NCBI RefSeq assembly: GCF_910592395.1
Contig: NC_088322.1
Coordinates: 14,255,431 to 14,319,430 of the forward strand
Length of the DNA stretch: 64,000 nucleotides
Reading direction: 5' to 3'
DNA from: Lineus longissimus
Lineage: Eukaryota; Nemertea; Pilidiophora; Heteronemertea; Lineidae
Shown: one piece after another, positions 42,262-54,145 of the stretch
Layout: each line of letters starts with the position of its first letter
How positions within the stretch are numbered: position 1 is the first letter of the stretch
The notes under the pieces: generated by a model
Told to the model about the DNA's origin: nothing
Databases searched by the model: none
Seen by the model: the letters and a program-made list of their open reading frames with translations, nothing else
Made by a program: the position numbers and the translations under genes

Positions 42262-45200
42262 CAGGTCCATACGGGAGCATAGCCTAGTTGTTAGCTCATG
42301 CAGACGTTCTCGTTCATTTCTACATTCATTGGACGTGCAGAATCTGCGGGCTTCTGGACGCCCAGTGGGTGTCGGAATAACGAAATAAACGGGTACAGCG
42401 GATGTTCTGCGCAATTGCCTGTGTATTACTTCGATTAACTGTTATATTTTGCCAAACTTGTGTTGCATTCTGTAACATTGTCACTCTTTGTGTCTCTGTG
42501 TGAAAAATGTCCAATTGGAAAGATCAAGCACATGTATCTGTATTTTGATAAAGGAAGTGAACGCAGCATTGATTTTGGACTATCTATGTGACTTTGATTT
42601 TGGACTGGCTCAATATTTTAGTACCCGTGAGCTGAAGGTCGGATGAGATCCACTATGACCACGCTGTGGGCTGGACAGGGCCGAGTTTACAGTAGACATT
42701 TCAATGAACATGGACAGCTCATGAACTGTTTGGTATTTAACAGGACAATATTGTCGTCCTATTTCATGGTAGCAGTCAAGGTCCAGGTCCATACGAGAGC
42801 ATAGCCTAGTTGCTAGCTCATGCAGACGTTCTCGTTCATTTCTACATTCATTGGACGTGCAGAGTCTACGTGCGGGCTTCTGGACGCCCAGTGGGTGTCG
42901 GAATAACGAAATAAACGGGTACAGCGGATGTTCTGCGCAATTGCCTGTGTATTACTTCGATTAACTGTAATATTTTGCTAAACTTGTGTTGCATTCTGTA
43001 ACATTGTCACTCTTTGTCTCTCTGTGTGAAAAATGTCCAATTGGAAAGATCAAGTACATGTATCTGTATTTTGACTAAGGAAATGAACGCAGCATTCATT
43101 ATGGACTATCTGTGTGACATTGATTTTGGACTGGCTCAAGATTTTAGTACCCGTGAACTGAAGGTTGGATGAGATCCACTATGACCATGCTGTGGGCTGG
43201 ACAGGGCCGAGTTTACAGTAGACATTTCAATGAACATGGACAGCTTATAAACTGTTTGGTATTTAACAGGACGATATTGTCGTCCTATTTCATGGTAGCA
43301 GTCAAGGTCCAGGTCCATACGGGAGCATAGCCTAGTTGCTAGCTCATGCAGACGTTCTCGTTCATTTCTACATTCATTGGACGTGCAGAATCTACGTGCG
43401 GGCTTCTGGACGCCCAGTGGGTGTCGGAATAACGAAATAAACGGGTACAACGGATGTTCTGCGCAATTGCCTGTGTATTACTTCGATTAACTGTAATATT
43501 TTGCCAAACTTGTGTTGCATTCTGTAACATTACATTGCCACTCTTTGTCTCTCTGTGTGAAAAATGTCCAATTGGAAAGATCAAGTACATATATCTGTAT
43601 TTTGATAAAGGAAGTGAACGCAGCATTGATTTTGGACTATTTATGTGACTTTGATTTTGGACTGGCTCAAGATTTTAGTACCCGTGAGCTGTAGGTTGGA
43701 TGAGATCCACTATGACCACGCTGTGGGCTGGACAGGGCCGAGTTTACAGTAGACATTTCAATGAACATGGACAGCTCATGAACTGTTTGGTATTTAACAG
43801 GACGATATTGTCGTCCTATTTCATGGTAGCAGTCAAGGTCCAGGTCCATACGGGAGCATAGCCTAGTTGCTAGCTCATGCAGACGTTCTCGTTCATTTCT
43901 ACATTTATTGGACGTGCAGAGTCTACGTGCGGGCTTCTGGACGCCCAGTGGGTGTCGGAATAACGAAATAAACGGGTACAGCGGATGTTCTGCGCAATTG
44001 CCTGTGTATTACCTCGATTAACTGTAATATTTTGCCAAACTTGTGTTGCATTCTGTAACATTGCCACTCTTTGTCTCTCTGTGTGAAAAATGTCCAATTG
44101 GAAAGATCAAGTACATGTATCTGTATTTTGATCAAGGAAGTGAACGCAGCATTCATTATGGACTATCTGTGGGACATTGATTTTGGACTGGCTCAAGATT
44201 TTAGTACCCGTGAACTAAAGGTTGGATGAGATCCACTATGACCACGCTGTGGGCTGGACAGGGCCGAGTTTACAGTAGACATTTTAATGAACATGGACAG
44301 CTTATAAACTGTTTGGTTTTTAACAGGACGATATTGTCGTCCTATTTCATGGTAGCAGTCAAGGTCCAGGTCCATACGGGAGCATAGCCTAGTTGCTAGC
44401 TCATGCAGACGTTCTCGTTCATTTCTACATTCATTGGACGTGCAGAATCTACGTGCGGGCTTCTGGACGCCCAGTGGGTGTCGGAATAACGAAATAAACG
44501 GGTACAGCGGATGTTCTGCGCAATTGCCTGTGTATTACTTCGATTAACTGTAATATTTTGCCAAACTTGTGTTGCATTCTGTAACATTACATTGCCACTC
44601 TTTGTCTCTCTGTGTGAAAAATGTCCAATTGGAAAGATCAAGTACATATATCTGTATTTTGATAAAGGAAGTGAACGCAGCATTGATTTTGGACTATCTA
44701 TGTGACATTGATTTTGGACTGGCTCAAGATTTTAGTACCAGTGAACTGAAGGTTGGATGAGATCCACTATGACCACGCTGTGGGCTGGACAGGGCCGAGT
44801 TTACAGTAGACATTTCAATGAACATGGACAGCTCATGAACTGTTTGGTTTTTAACAGGACGATATTGTCGTCCTATTTCATGGTAGCAGTCAAGGTCCAG
44901 GTCCATACGGGAGCATAGCCTAGTTGCTAGCTCATGCAGACGTTCTCGTTCATTTCTACATTCATTGGACGTGCAGAATCTACGCGCGGGCTTCTGGACG
45001 CCCAGTGGGTGTCGGAATAACGAAATAAACGGGTACAGCGGATGTTCTGCGCAATTTCCTGTGTATTACTTCGATTAACTGTATTATTTGCCAAACTTGT
45101 GTTGCATTCTGTAACATTGTCACTCTTTTTCTCTCTGTGTGTGAAAAATGTCCAATTGGAAAGATCAAGTGCATGTATCTGTATTTTGATTAAGGAAGTA

Positions 45201-48055
45201 AACGCAGCATTCATTTTGGACTATCTATGTGACATTGATTTTGGACTGGCTCAAGATTTTAGTACCCGTGAACTGAAGGTTGGATGAGATCCACTATGAC
45301 CACGCTGTGGGCTGGACAGGGCCGAGTTTACAGTAGACATTTTAATGAACATGGACAGCTTATACTGTTTGGTTTTTAACAGGACGATATTGTCGTCCTA
45401 TTTCATGGTAGCAGTCAAGGTCCAGGTCCATACGGGAGCATAGCCTAGTTGCTAGCTCATGCAGACGTTCTCGTTCATTTCTACATTCATTGGACGTGCA
45501 GAATCTACGCGCGGGCTTCTGGACGCCCAGTGGGTGTCGGAATAACGAAATAAACGGGTACAGCGGATGTTCTGCGCAATTGCCTGTGTATTACTTCGAT
45601 TAACTGTAATATTTTGCCAAACTTGTGTTGCATTCTGTAACATTGTCACTCTTTGTCTCTCTGTGTGAAAAATGTCCAATTGGAAAGATCAAGTACATGT
45701 ATCTGTATTTTGATTAAGGAAATGAACGCAGCATTCATTATGGACTATCGGTGTGACATTGATTTTGGACTGGCTCAAGATTTTAGTACCCGTGAACTGT
45801 AGGTTGGATGAGATCCACTATGACCACGCTGTGGGCTGGACAGGGCCGAGTTTACAGTAGACATTTCAATGAACATGGACAGCTTATAAACTGTTTGGTA
45901 TTTAACAGGACGATATTGTCGTCCTATTTCATGGTAGCAGTCAAGGTCCAGGTCCATACGGGAGCATAGCCTAGTTGCTAGCTCATGCAGACGTTCTCGT
46001 TCATTTCTACATTCATTGGACGTGCAGAATCTACGTGCGGGCTTCTGGACGCCCAGTGGGTGTCGGAATAACGAAATAAACGGGTACAGCGGGTGTTCTG
46101 CGCAATTGCCTGTGTATTACTTCGATTAACTGTAATATGTTGCCAAACTTGTGTTGCATTCTGTAACATTACATTGCCACTCTTTGTCTCTCTGTGTGAA
46201 AAATGTCCAATTGGAAAGATCAAGTATATATATCTGTATTTTGATAAAGGAAGTGAACGCAGCATTGATTTTGGACTATTTATGTGACTTTGATTTTGGA
46301 CTGGCTCAAGATTTTAGTACCCGTGAGCTGTAGGTTGGATGAGATCCACTATGACCACGCTGTGGGCTGGACAGGGCCGAGTTTACAGTAGACATTTCAA
46401 TGAACATGGACAGCTCATGAACTGTTTGGTATTTAACAGGACGATATTGTCGTCCTATTTCATGGTAGCAGTCAAGGTCCAGGTCCATACGGGAGCATAG
46501 CCTAGTTGCTAGCTCATGCAGACGTTCTCGTTCATTTCTACATTCATTGGACGTGCAGAGTCTACGTGCGGGCTTCTGGACGCCCAATGGGTGTCGGAAT
46601 AACGAAATAAACGGGTACAGCGGATGTTCTGCGCAATTGCCTGTGTATTACCTCGATTAACTGTAATATTTTGCCAAACTTGTGTTGCATTCTGTAACAT
46701 TGCCACTCTTTGTCTCTCTGTGTGAAAAATGTCCAATTGGAAAGATCAAGTACATGTATCTGTATTTTGATCAAGGAAGTGAACGCAGCATTCATTATGG
46801 ACTATCTGTGGGACATTGATTTTGGACTGGCTCAAGATTTTAGTACCCGTGAACTAAAGGTTGGATGAGATCCACTATGACCACGCTGTGGGCTGGACAG
46901 GGCCGAGTTTACAGTAGACATTTTAATGAACATGGACAGCTTATAAACTGTTTGGTTTTTAACAGGACGATATTGTCGTCCTATTTCATGGTAGCAGTCA
47001 AGGTCCAGGTCCATACGGGAGCATAGCCTAGTTGCTAGCTCATGCAGACGTTCTCGTTCATTTCTACATTCATTGGACGTGCAGAATCTGCGCGCGGGCT
47101 TCTGGACGCCCAGTGGGTGTCGGAATAACGAAATAAACGGGTACAGCGGATGTTCTGCGCAATTGCCTGTGTATTACTTCGATTAACTGTATTATTTGCC
47201 AAACTTGTGTTGCATTCTGTAACATTGTCACTCTTTTTCTCTCTGTGTGTGAAAAATGTCCAATTGGAAAGATCAAGTACATGTATCTGTATTTTGATTA
47301 AGGAAGTAAACGCAGCATTCATTTTGGACTATCTATGTGACATTGATTTTGGACTGGCTCAAGATTTTAGTACCGGTGAACTGAAGGTTGGATGAGATCC
47401 ACTATGACCACGCTGTGGGCTGGACAGGGCCGAGTTTACAGTAGACATTTCAATGAACATGGACAGCTTATAAACTGTTTGGTATTTAACAGGACGATAT
47501 TGTCGTCCTATTTCATGGTAGCAGTCAAGGTCCAGGTCCATACGGGAGCATAGCCTAGTTGCTAGCTCATGCAGACGTTCTCGTTCATTTCTACATTCAT
47601 TGGACGTGCAGAATCTACGTGCGGGCTTCTGGACGCCCAGTGGGTGTCGGAATAACGAAATAAACGGGTACAGCGGATGTTCTGCGCAATTGCCTGTGTA
47701 TTACTTCGATTAACTGTAATATGTTGCCAAACTTGTGTTGCATTCTGTAACATTGTCACTCTTTGTCTCTCTGTGTGAAAAATGTCCAATTGGAAAGATC
47801 AAGTACATGTATCTGTATTTTGATAAAGGAAGTGAACGCAGCATTGATTTTGGACTATCTATGTGACATTGATTTTGGACTGGCTCAAGATTTTAGTACC
47901 CGTGAACTGTAGGTTGGATGAGATCCACTATGACCACGCTGTGGGCTGGACAGGGCCGAGTTTACAGTAGACATTTCAATGAACATGGACAGCTTATAAA
48001 CTGTTTGGTATTTAACAGGACGATATTGTCGTCCTATTTCATGGGAGCAGTCAAG
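42262..48055. repeat. Satellite array, 11 units of about 526 bp
   Basis: Units start at CAGGTCCATACGGGAGCATAG: 42262, 42784, 43310, 43841, 44367, 44898, 45423, 45949, 46480, 47006 and 47533. Lengths are 522-531. Variant markers (CATTACATTGCC insertion; a CCTCGATTAAC variant; TGTATTATTTGCC with GTGTGTGAAAA) recur in the order A-B-A-C-D-A-B-C-D, showing a higher-order repeat. Every unit holds a minus-strand frame of 60-104 codons (for example CYHEIGRQYRPVKYQTV), but its retention follows from recent copying, and no start, splice or domain supports a protein. Confidence 0.95.
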
Positions 48056-48550
48056 CGTAGTAGTCAAGCGTACATGGTAGCAATCAAGCGTAGTAGTCAA
48101 GCGTACATGGTAGCAGTAAAGCGTACATGATTTCATGGTAGCAGTCAAGCGTACATCAGCAGCTATGGAGCGTTTCTAAACTTAATGACTGTTGATTTGA
48201 AATAACGAGTGGACGTACCCCGGCCTATGTCTGGTGATCTAAGTGGCCAAATTTTGGTACATTGGTATTCACCAGTCCCTTGGCCACCTGGGGCAAACTT
48301 TTAAAAACTTGAAAGGTGGTCCCTTTACTGCTGGCCGGATCGGCATGGGATGTCATAGCACATGACTGTAAGGACCACACATCATGACATTATATGTCAC
48401 CAATGTATTTAATTTGACCACTCTTTCAAGGTCGCACATTGGCTGTTTGACTTATGTAGTAATACGCCTAGCGCATATCATGATCTCTTATCTAAAGTTG
48501 AGTAAGTGAGCACAATGGTCCCTGGCCGCTTCAGATCATTTGCGTGATGC
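48056..48550. repeat. Flanking block B, between the two satellite runs
   Basis: Starts with short sub-repeats of GTAGTCAAGCGTACATGGTA (48050-48150), then the same body as block A. It is closer to block C than to A, which indicates that a unit plus block segment was duplicated together. Confidence 0.85.
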
Positions 48551-50095
48551 CAGGTCCATACGGGAGCATAGCCTAGTTGCTAGCTCATGCAGACGTTTTC
48601 GTTCATTTCTACATTCATTGGACGTGCAGAATCTACGTGCGGGCTTCTGGACGCCCAGTGGGTGTCGGAATAACGAAATAAACGGTACAGCGGATGTTCT
48701 GCGCAATTGCCTGTGTATTACTTCGATTAACTGTTATATTTTGCGAAACTTGTGTTGCATTCTGTAACATTGTCACTCTTTGTCTCTCTGTGTGAAAAAT
48801 GTCCAATTGGAAAGATCAAGTACATGTATCTGTATTTTGATAAAGGAAGTGAACGCAGCATTGATTTTGGACTGGCTCAAGATTTTAGTACCCGTGAACT
48901 GAAGGCTGGATGAGATCCACTATGACCACGCTGTGGGCTGGACAGGGCCGAGTTTACAGTAGACATTTCAATGAACATGGACAGCTTATAAACTGTTTGG
49001 TATTTAACAGGACGATATTGTCGTCCTATTTCATGGTAGCAGTCAAGGTCCAGGTCCATACGGGAGCATAGCCTAGTTGCTAGCTCATGCAGACGTTCTC
49101 GTTCATTTCTACATTCATTGGACGTGCAGAATCTACGTGCGGGCTTCTGGACGCCCAGTGGGTGTCGGAATAACGAAATAAACGGTACAGCGGATGTTCT
49201 GCGCAATTGCCTGTGTATTACTTCTATTAACTGTAATATTTTGCCAAACTTGTGTTGCATTCTGTAACATTGTCACTCTTTTTCTCTCTGTGTGTGAAAA
49301 ATGTCCAATTGGAAAGATCAAGTACATGTATCTGTAGTTTGATTAAGGAAGTGAACGCAGCATTCATTGTGGACTATCTATGTGACATTGATTTTGGACT
49401 GGCTCAAGACTTTAGTACCCGTGAACTGAAGGTTGGATGAGATCCACTATGACCACGCTGTGGGCTAGACAGGGCCGAGTTTACAGTAGACATTTCAATG
49501 AACATGGACAGCTTATAAACTGTTTGGTAGTTAACAGGACGATATTGTCGTCCTATTTCATGGTAGCAGTCAAGGTCCAGGTCCATACGGGAGCATAGCC
49601 TAGTTGCTAGCTCATGCAGACGTTCTCGTTCATTTCTACATTCATTGGACGTGCAGAATCTACGTGCGGGCTTCTGGACGCCCAGTGGGTGTCGGAATAA
49701 CGAAATAAACGGGTACAGCGGATGTTCTGCGCAATTGCCTGTGTATTATTGATTAACTGTAATATTTTGCCAAACTTGTGTTGGATTCTGTAACATTGTC
49801 ACTCTTTGTCTCTCTGTGTGAAAAATGTCCAATTGGAAAGATCAAGTACATGTATCTGTATTTTGATAAAGGAAGTGAACGCAGCATTGATTTTGGACTA
49901 TCTATGTGACATTGATTTTGGACTGGCTCAAGATTTTAGTACCCGTGAACTGTAGGTTGGATGAGATCCACTATGACCACGCTGTGGGCTGGACAGGGCC
50001 GAGTTTACAGTAGACATTTCAATGAACATGGACAGCTTATAAACTGTTTGGTATTTAACAGGACGATATTGTCGTCCTATTTCATGGGTGCAGTC
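48551..50095. repeat. Second satellite run, 3 units
   Basis: Units start at 48551 (500 bases, with an internal deletion of about 25 bases), 49051 and 49578. Sequence family is the same as the main array. The last unit runs into the CAAGCGTAGTAGTCAAGCG sub-repeats that open block C. Confidence 0.93.
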
Positions 50096-50600
50096 AAGCG
50101 TAGTAGTCAAGCGTACATGGTAGCAATCAAGCGTAGTAGTCAAGCGTACATGGTAGCAGTAAAGCGTACATGATTTCATGGTAGCAGTCAAGCGTACATC
50201 AGCAACTATGGAGCGTTTCTAAACTTAATGACTGTTGATTTGAAATAACGAGTGGACGTACCCCGGCCTATGTCTGGTGATCTAAGTGGCCAAATTTTGG
50301 TACATTGGTATTCACCAGACCCTTGGCCACCTGGGGCAAACTTTTAAAAACTTTAAAGGTGGTCCCTTTACTGCTGGCCGGATCGGCATGGGATGTCATA
50401 AGCACATGTAAGGACCACACATCATGACATTATATGTCACCAAGGTATTTAATCTGACCACTCTTTCAAGGTCGTACATTGGCTGTTTGGCTTATGTAGT
50501 AATACGCCTAGCACATATCATGATCTCTTATCTAAAGTTGGATCGGTGAGCACAATGGTCCGTGGCCGTTTCAGATCATTTGCCTGGTGCCAGGTCCTTA
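50096..50600. repeat. Flanking block C of the satellite array
   Basis: Near copy of block B. It ends with CCAGGTCCTTACGGGAGCATG, the first bases of a further satellite unit that then breaks off, so the array boundary lies at about 50600. Confidence 0.85.
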
Positions 50601-52970
50601 CGGGAGCATGCTGCATAGCCAGCAATAGACAATTTAGAAATAATTAGTGTGTAAATTCATAGAACACTTTTTTTTGCATATCCTCTCACATTGGTGTCGC
50701 AGTTGGATTGACTGTTGGCAACAGGTAAGTCAGATGTAAATATGGAGTTGGATGTTCTTTTACTCAGTGGTATTAATTGGGACTCTGCCAAGGGCAGTAT
50801 ATCAGTACGGCTATCATGACCTTTACCTATTCAGAAATTGGAAGGATGTTGCGAACTTCTTGAAATTGGATTTACGAACAATAAAAAAATATATGGATGA
50901 CGTGAAATTCAGTTATCCTTGGGCTTTTATAACAGCCCATATTCTAAGGATGATACGAAATTGAGTATTTTGATAACAGCCCATATGTTCTATTTAGGAG
51001 GATGTGAAATTCAGTGATCCTTGGATTTTGATAACAGCCTATATCTTCTAAGGACGATGCAAAATTTGTTTTTCCTTGGATTTTAATACCGGTCCATCAT
51101 TTTAAGGACGATGTGTATGTCAGGATTTCAGTATCATTTGCATGATGTAAAGTTGAGATATTCGTGGATGCCCAGGATAAATATCTCATTATTCCTTAAT
51201 GAATGTCAAAATTTTAGGGATAATGTGATGTTTTCAGTGAATGCTAAAATGGAATAGGAAGGATTCGTTATCGTTCTGAAATGTGAAATGTCATTGAACC
51301 GGACTATTCGAATAGTGATTGTCGTCCAGAGCGTTCGAATCCATCTCCTGCCTATGCGTGCAGTTCACGTGGACCACCTTGGGGCCTGGAGAGCCCCATC
51401 CGATAACGCCATACAGATAGTACACCTGGGACAAGGTCTGGTAAGCACCATCTTTTTTACTTTATTGTTTTATTACATACATTTGAGCGAGTTTAGATAC
51501 AAAACCACCATTATCCGTTTGAAAATAGGAACTCCGCGGTCGTCTCATAGCATATCAGGTTCGCAATTACACGGATAATTCAAAGTTGTTATGTATCTAA
51601 AGTTGCATGTTATACTTGTCAGCCCCGTGCTTAGGAAAACACCATACCTTTTCTCCAATGTCTTAAACCGTTAGCTTCTTTTTGTCTTAACCCCAATTCG
51701 CCACAGAGACACAGAAGTTAGCCATGTAAGTCTCTCAAGTTTTGATTTTGGCGAAGGGCGGTTCACCAGGGAATAGGCATGGTGTTTCCCTTTACTTAGC
51801 ATTCTATGCCATGAATGTATATGTGTATTGCTTGCCTTTCGTTCCAAAAATGATGATTTTGCTTGAATGGTACCGCCATTAAAAACTGACCGCTATGAAC
51901 GAGCCACGCGCCGCGGTATGAAAGTGTTGACACCCCAATTCGAAATGGGTCTGAAGCGTCGCCTGCATGTTCTTCGTAATTCGCAATCATATTTCGTGAG
52001 CGATGCGGAACCTCACTATTGTAAGAATTTTGACTACAGCGTCCATTTGCCAAATAGTGATTTGTGTTTTTGTGTGCAATCCTTCTTTGTAGCGCCCGGG
52101 ACATTGTTCATCATGCCTCAGTGAGGGTATTGTACATACATGTACATATTCCATCACTCCGTCTGGTCTGCATCGCATGTTTTTTTACGTTACGGAAAAT
52201 CCACTGCACAAGAATCAACGCAAGCTAACATTTGCTTTGCTCTATTAAATGACGAAAGTGTGTGTTTAGTTATTAGTAAATTATTTTATGGCGGGTCTAA
52301 TGGATATGGTTTACTCCGATGAAATATGCAAGCTTTTCGCCAAGCAAATAAAAATGAATTACTTTTTATATCTGGGCAGCAAATTATAGCAGCCAAACAA
52401 TTTATGAGTATGACCAATGAAATGTAAGAAAAACTACCAACATGAACATCTAGCTTCCGCCCATTCTCAAAACAGATTTAATGTTTGCAGTCACATTACC
52501 ACATGGCGAGTGCCAAGGAGACCCTCTGTTGCATCTCTGGCCTCTCTTTCAATATGGCAATTATCTGAAGGCAGACAGTTATAAACTTGATTTTATTCTA
52601 AAGTTGGCACACCACGATACCCATCTTTGTCTGAAGGCGTTCAGTCTTGAAATGTTCCTTCTGTGATGGCCAGAGTTACATGTATACTGTTTGTTTCCAA
52701 TTGCTTCACCTGCTTGCAGTATCTAAGCGAAAAATTCTTCCCTAGAAGTCGAAGTCATAAAGCCAAAGTTTCGTTTTCTAAACGCCGATGCAACGTTTTT
52801 AGTGTTCCCAATACCTCATTCTCAGCGTTTTATTGTAAACTAGTGTCACGGACCAAAAGATATAATGTTGGTCCATATAGTTCTAGGTCCGTGCTGGAAT
52901 ACAATAGAATACAATACATTGCCATTTAGGCTAACCCATGCCTCCTGGGTCCTTCAGTCAGTACCTTTTT
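50601..52970. other. Intergenic region
   Basis: Beyond the diverged tandem repeat I see no gene. A short open stretch at 51350-51440 ending CTG|GTAAGC reads VHVDHLGAWRAPSDNAIQIV, loosely reminiscent of a retroelement integrase start, but it is too short to call. Confidence 0.4.
50888..51130. repeat. Diverged tandem repeat of about 55-62 bp, four copies
   Basis: Phrases GTGAAATTCAGT-ATCCTTGG, TTTTGATAACAGCCCATAT and TTCTAAGGACGATG recur four times in order with increasing divergence. No coding signal. Confidence 0.7.
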
Positions 52971-53021
52971 AGCTCACCTCTTAGCAGAGGTGAGCTTATC
53001 CCATACCGTGGCGTCCGTCGT

Positions 53022-53095
<74 letters not shown>

Positions 53096-54133
53096 CGTCG
53101 TCCGTTAGCAGGGCACGTTTCGTAACTATTAGAGCTATTGAGTTGAAACTTGGTACACATGTACCCTTATGTAATGACACCTTGGAGACCAAGTTTCAGT
53201 CCGATTCGTTTCATGGTTTGGCCACCAGGGGGCCAAACGTTAAAAGTGAAAATATGCAATATCTCCCTTAATAGTAGTCGGGAAATTTTGAAAAAAATAT
53301 GGTAGGTACTTCTAGCAAAGGTGCATCATATATCCTCCGGGTTTTTGATTTGACCTCCTTTTCAAGGTCACAGAGGTCAAATGGTGTAAATTGGCCATTA
53401 GGATGTAACGATGGCACATTTCTAAACTGCAATGACTATTGATACCAAATTTGGTACACATTTACCCATTAGTCAGGTGATCTCAGGGACCAAAGTTTGG
53501 TCCAATATGATTCACCACTTGACCACCAGGGGGCAAAATCCAAAAACCTTAAAAATGTGATTATTCCTTAACTTCTTGCCCGATTGCCACCAATTTGATA
53601 TCATGGGTACATCTAACCACCATACAGTTTATGTCACACAGGTTTTTAATTTGACCTTCTTGTCAAGGTCACAGAGGTCAAATGGCGTAAATTCGCCGTC
53701 AGGCCGTAACTATGGCACGTTTCTAAACTGCAATGACTATTGATCACAAATTAAGTACACATGTACCCCTTGGTCAGGTGATCTCAGGTACCGAAGTTTG
53801 GTGCGATCTGATTTGCCGTTTGGCCTCCAGGGAGGGGGCCAAATCCTAAATTCTTCAAAATGCCATTATTCCTAGTAATGACTTGCCCGATTGGCACCAA
53901 TTTTATATCATAGGTACATCTAATTCTAACAACCATTCAATGTGTCACCCGGGTCTTCTTTGATTTGACCTACTTTTCAAGGTCACAGAGGTCGAATGTA
54001 CTGTAAATTGGCCATTTTGGGGAAATTGTAATTGCTTGGACCTACATCAAACCTAACACTACATGACACAATATCATGCTCTTTATCCATCTTTCCTCCA
54101 CATGAGGTGAGCGCAATGGCCCTGGCCATTTCA
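52971..54133. mobile_element. Dispersed repeat element with CGT-microsatellite head
   Basis: Starts with a hairpin AGCTCACCTC TTAGCA GAGGTGAGCT (52971-52996), then (CGT)24, then a body of about four diverged subunits of about 300 bases. It ends at GAGGTGAGCGCAATGGCC (near 54105-54122), which mirrors the start. Subunits share AACTTGGTACACATGTACCC, GGCCACCAGGGGGC, CGATTG-CACCAATTT and GACCT-N8-AGGTCA. No open frame. Elements of this style are common in marine invertebrate genomes; how it moves is unknown to me. Confidence 0.75.
53023..53094. repeat. (CGT)24 microsatellite
   Basis: Seventy-two bases of uninterrupted CGT triplets, edged by CCGTCGTCCG variants on both sides, inside the head of the dispersed element. 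Confidence 0.97.
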
Positions 54134-54145
54134 TTTAGTCCAGTA

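Noticed and set aside
42273-42320. A-box/B-box-like words (TAGCCTAGTTG, GTTCATTTC) at the start of each satellite unit, as a tRNA-derived origin.
   Set aside because: The B box has mismatches, there is no T stem, and no tRNA fold can be drawn.
42610-50191. Many 60-104-codon minus-strand frames in the satellite as a gene family.
   Set aside because: They are copies of one repeat unit, with no splice structure, known domain or independent conservation.
51288-51440. Possible retroelement integrase start (VHVDHLG).
   Set aside because: Only a handful of residues match and no other integrase or reverse transcriptase motif is nearby.
52974-53192. Poly-arginine reading frames on both strands over the CGT microsatellite.
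   Set aside because: These are products of translating a simple repeat inside a mobile element; no gene context.
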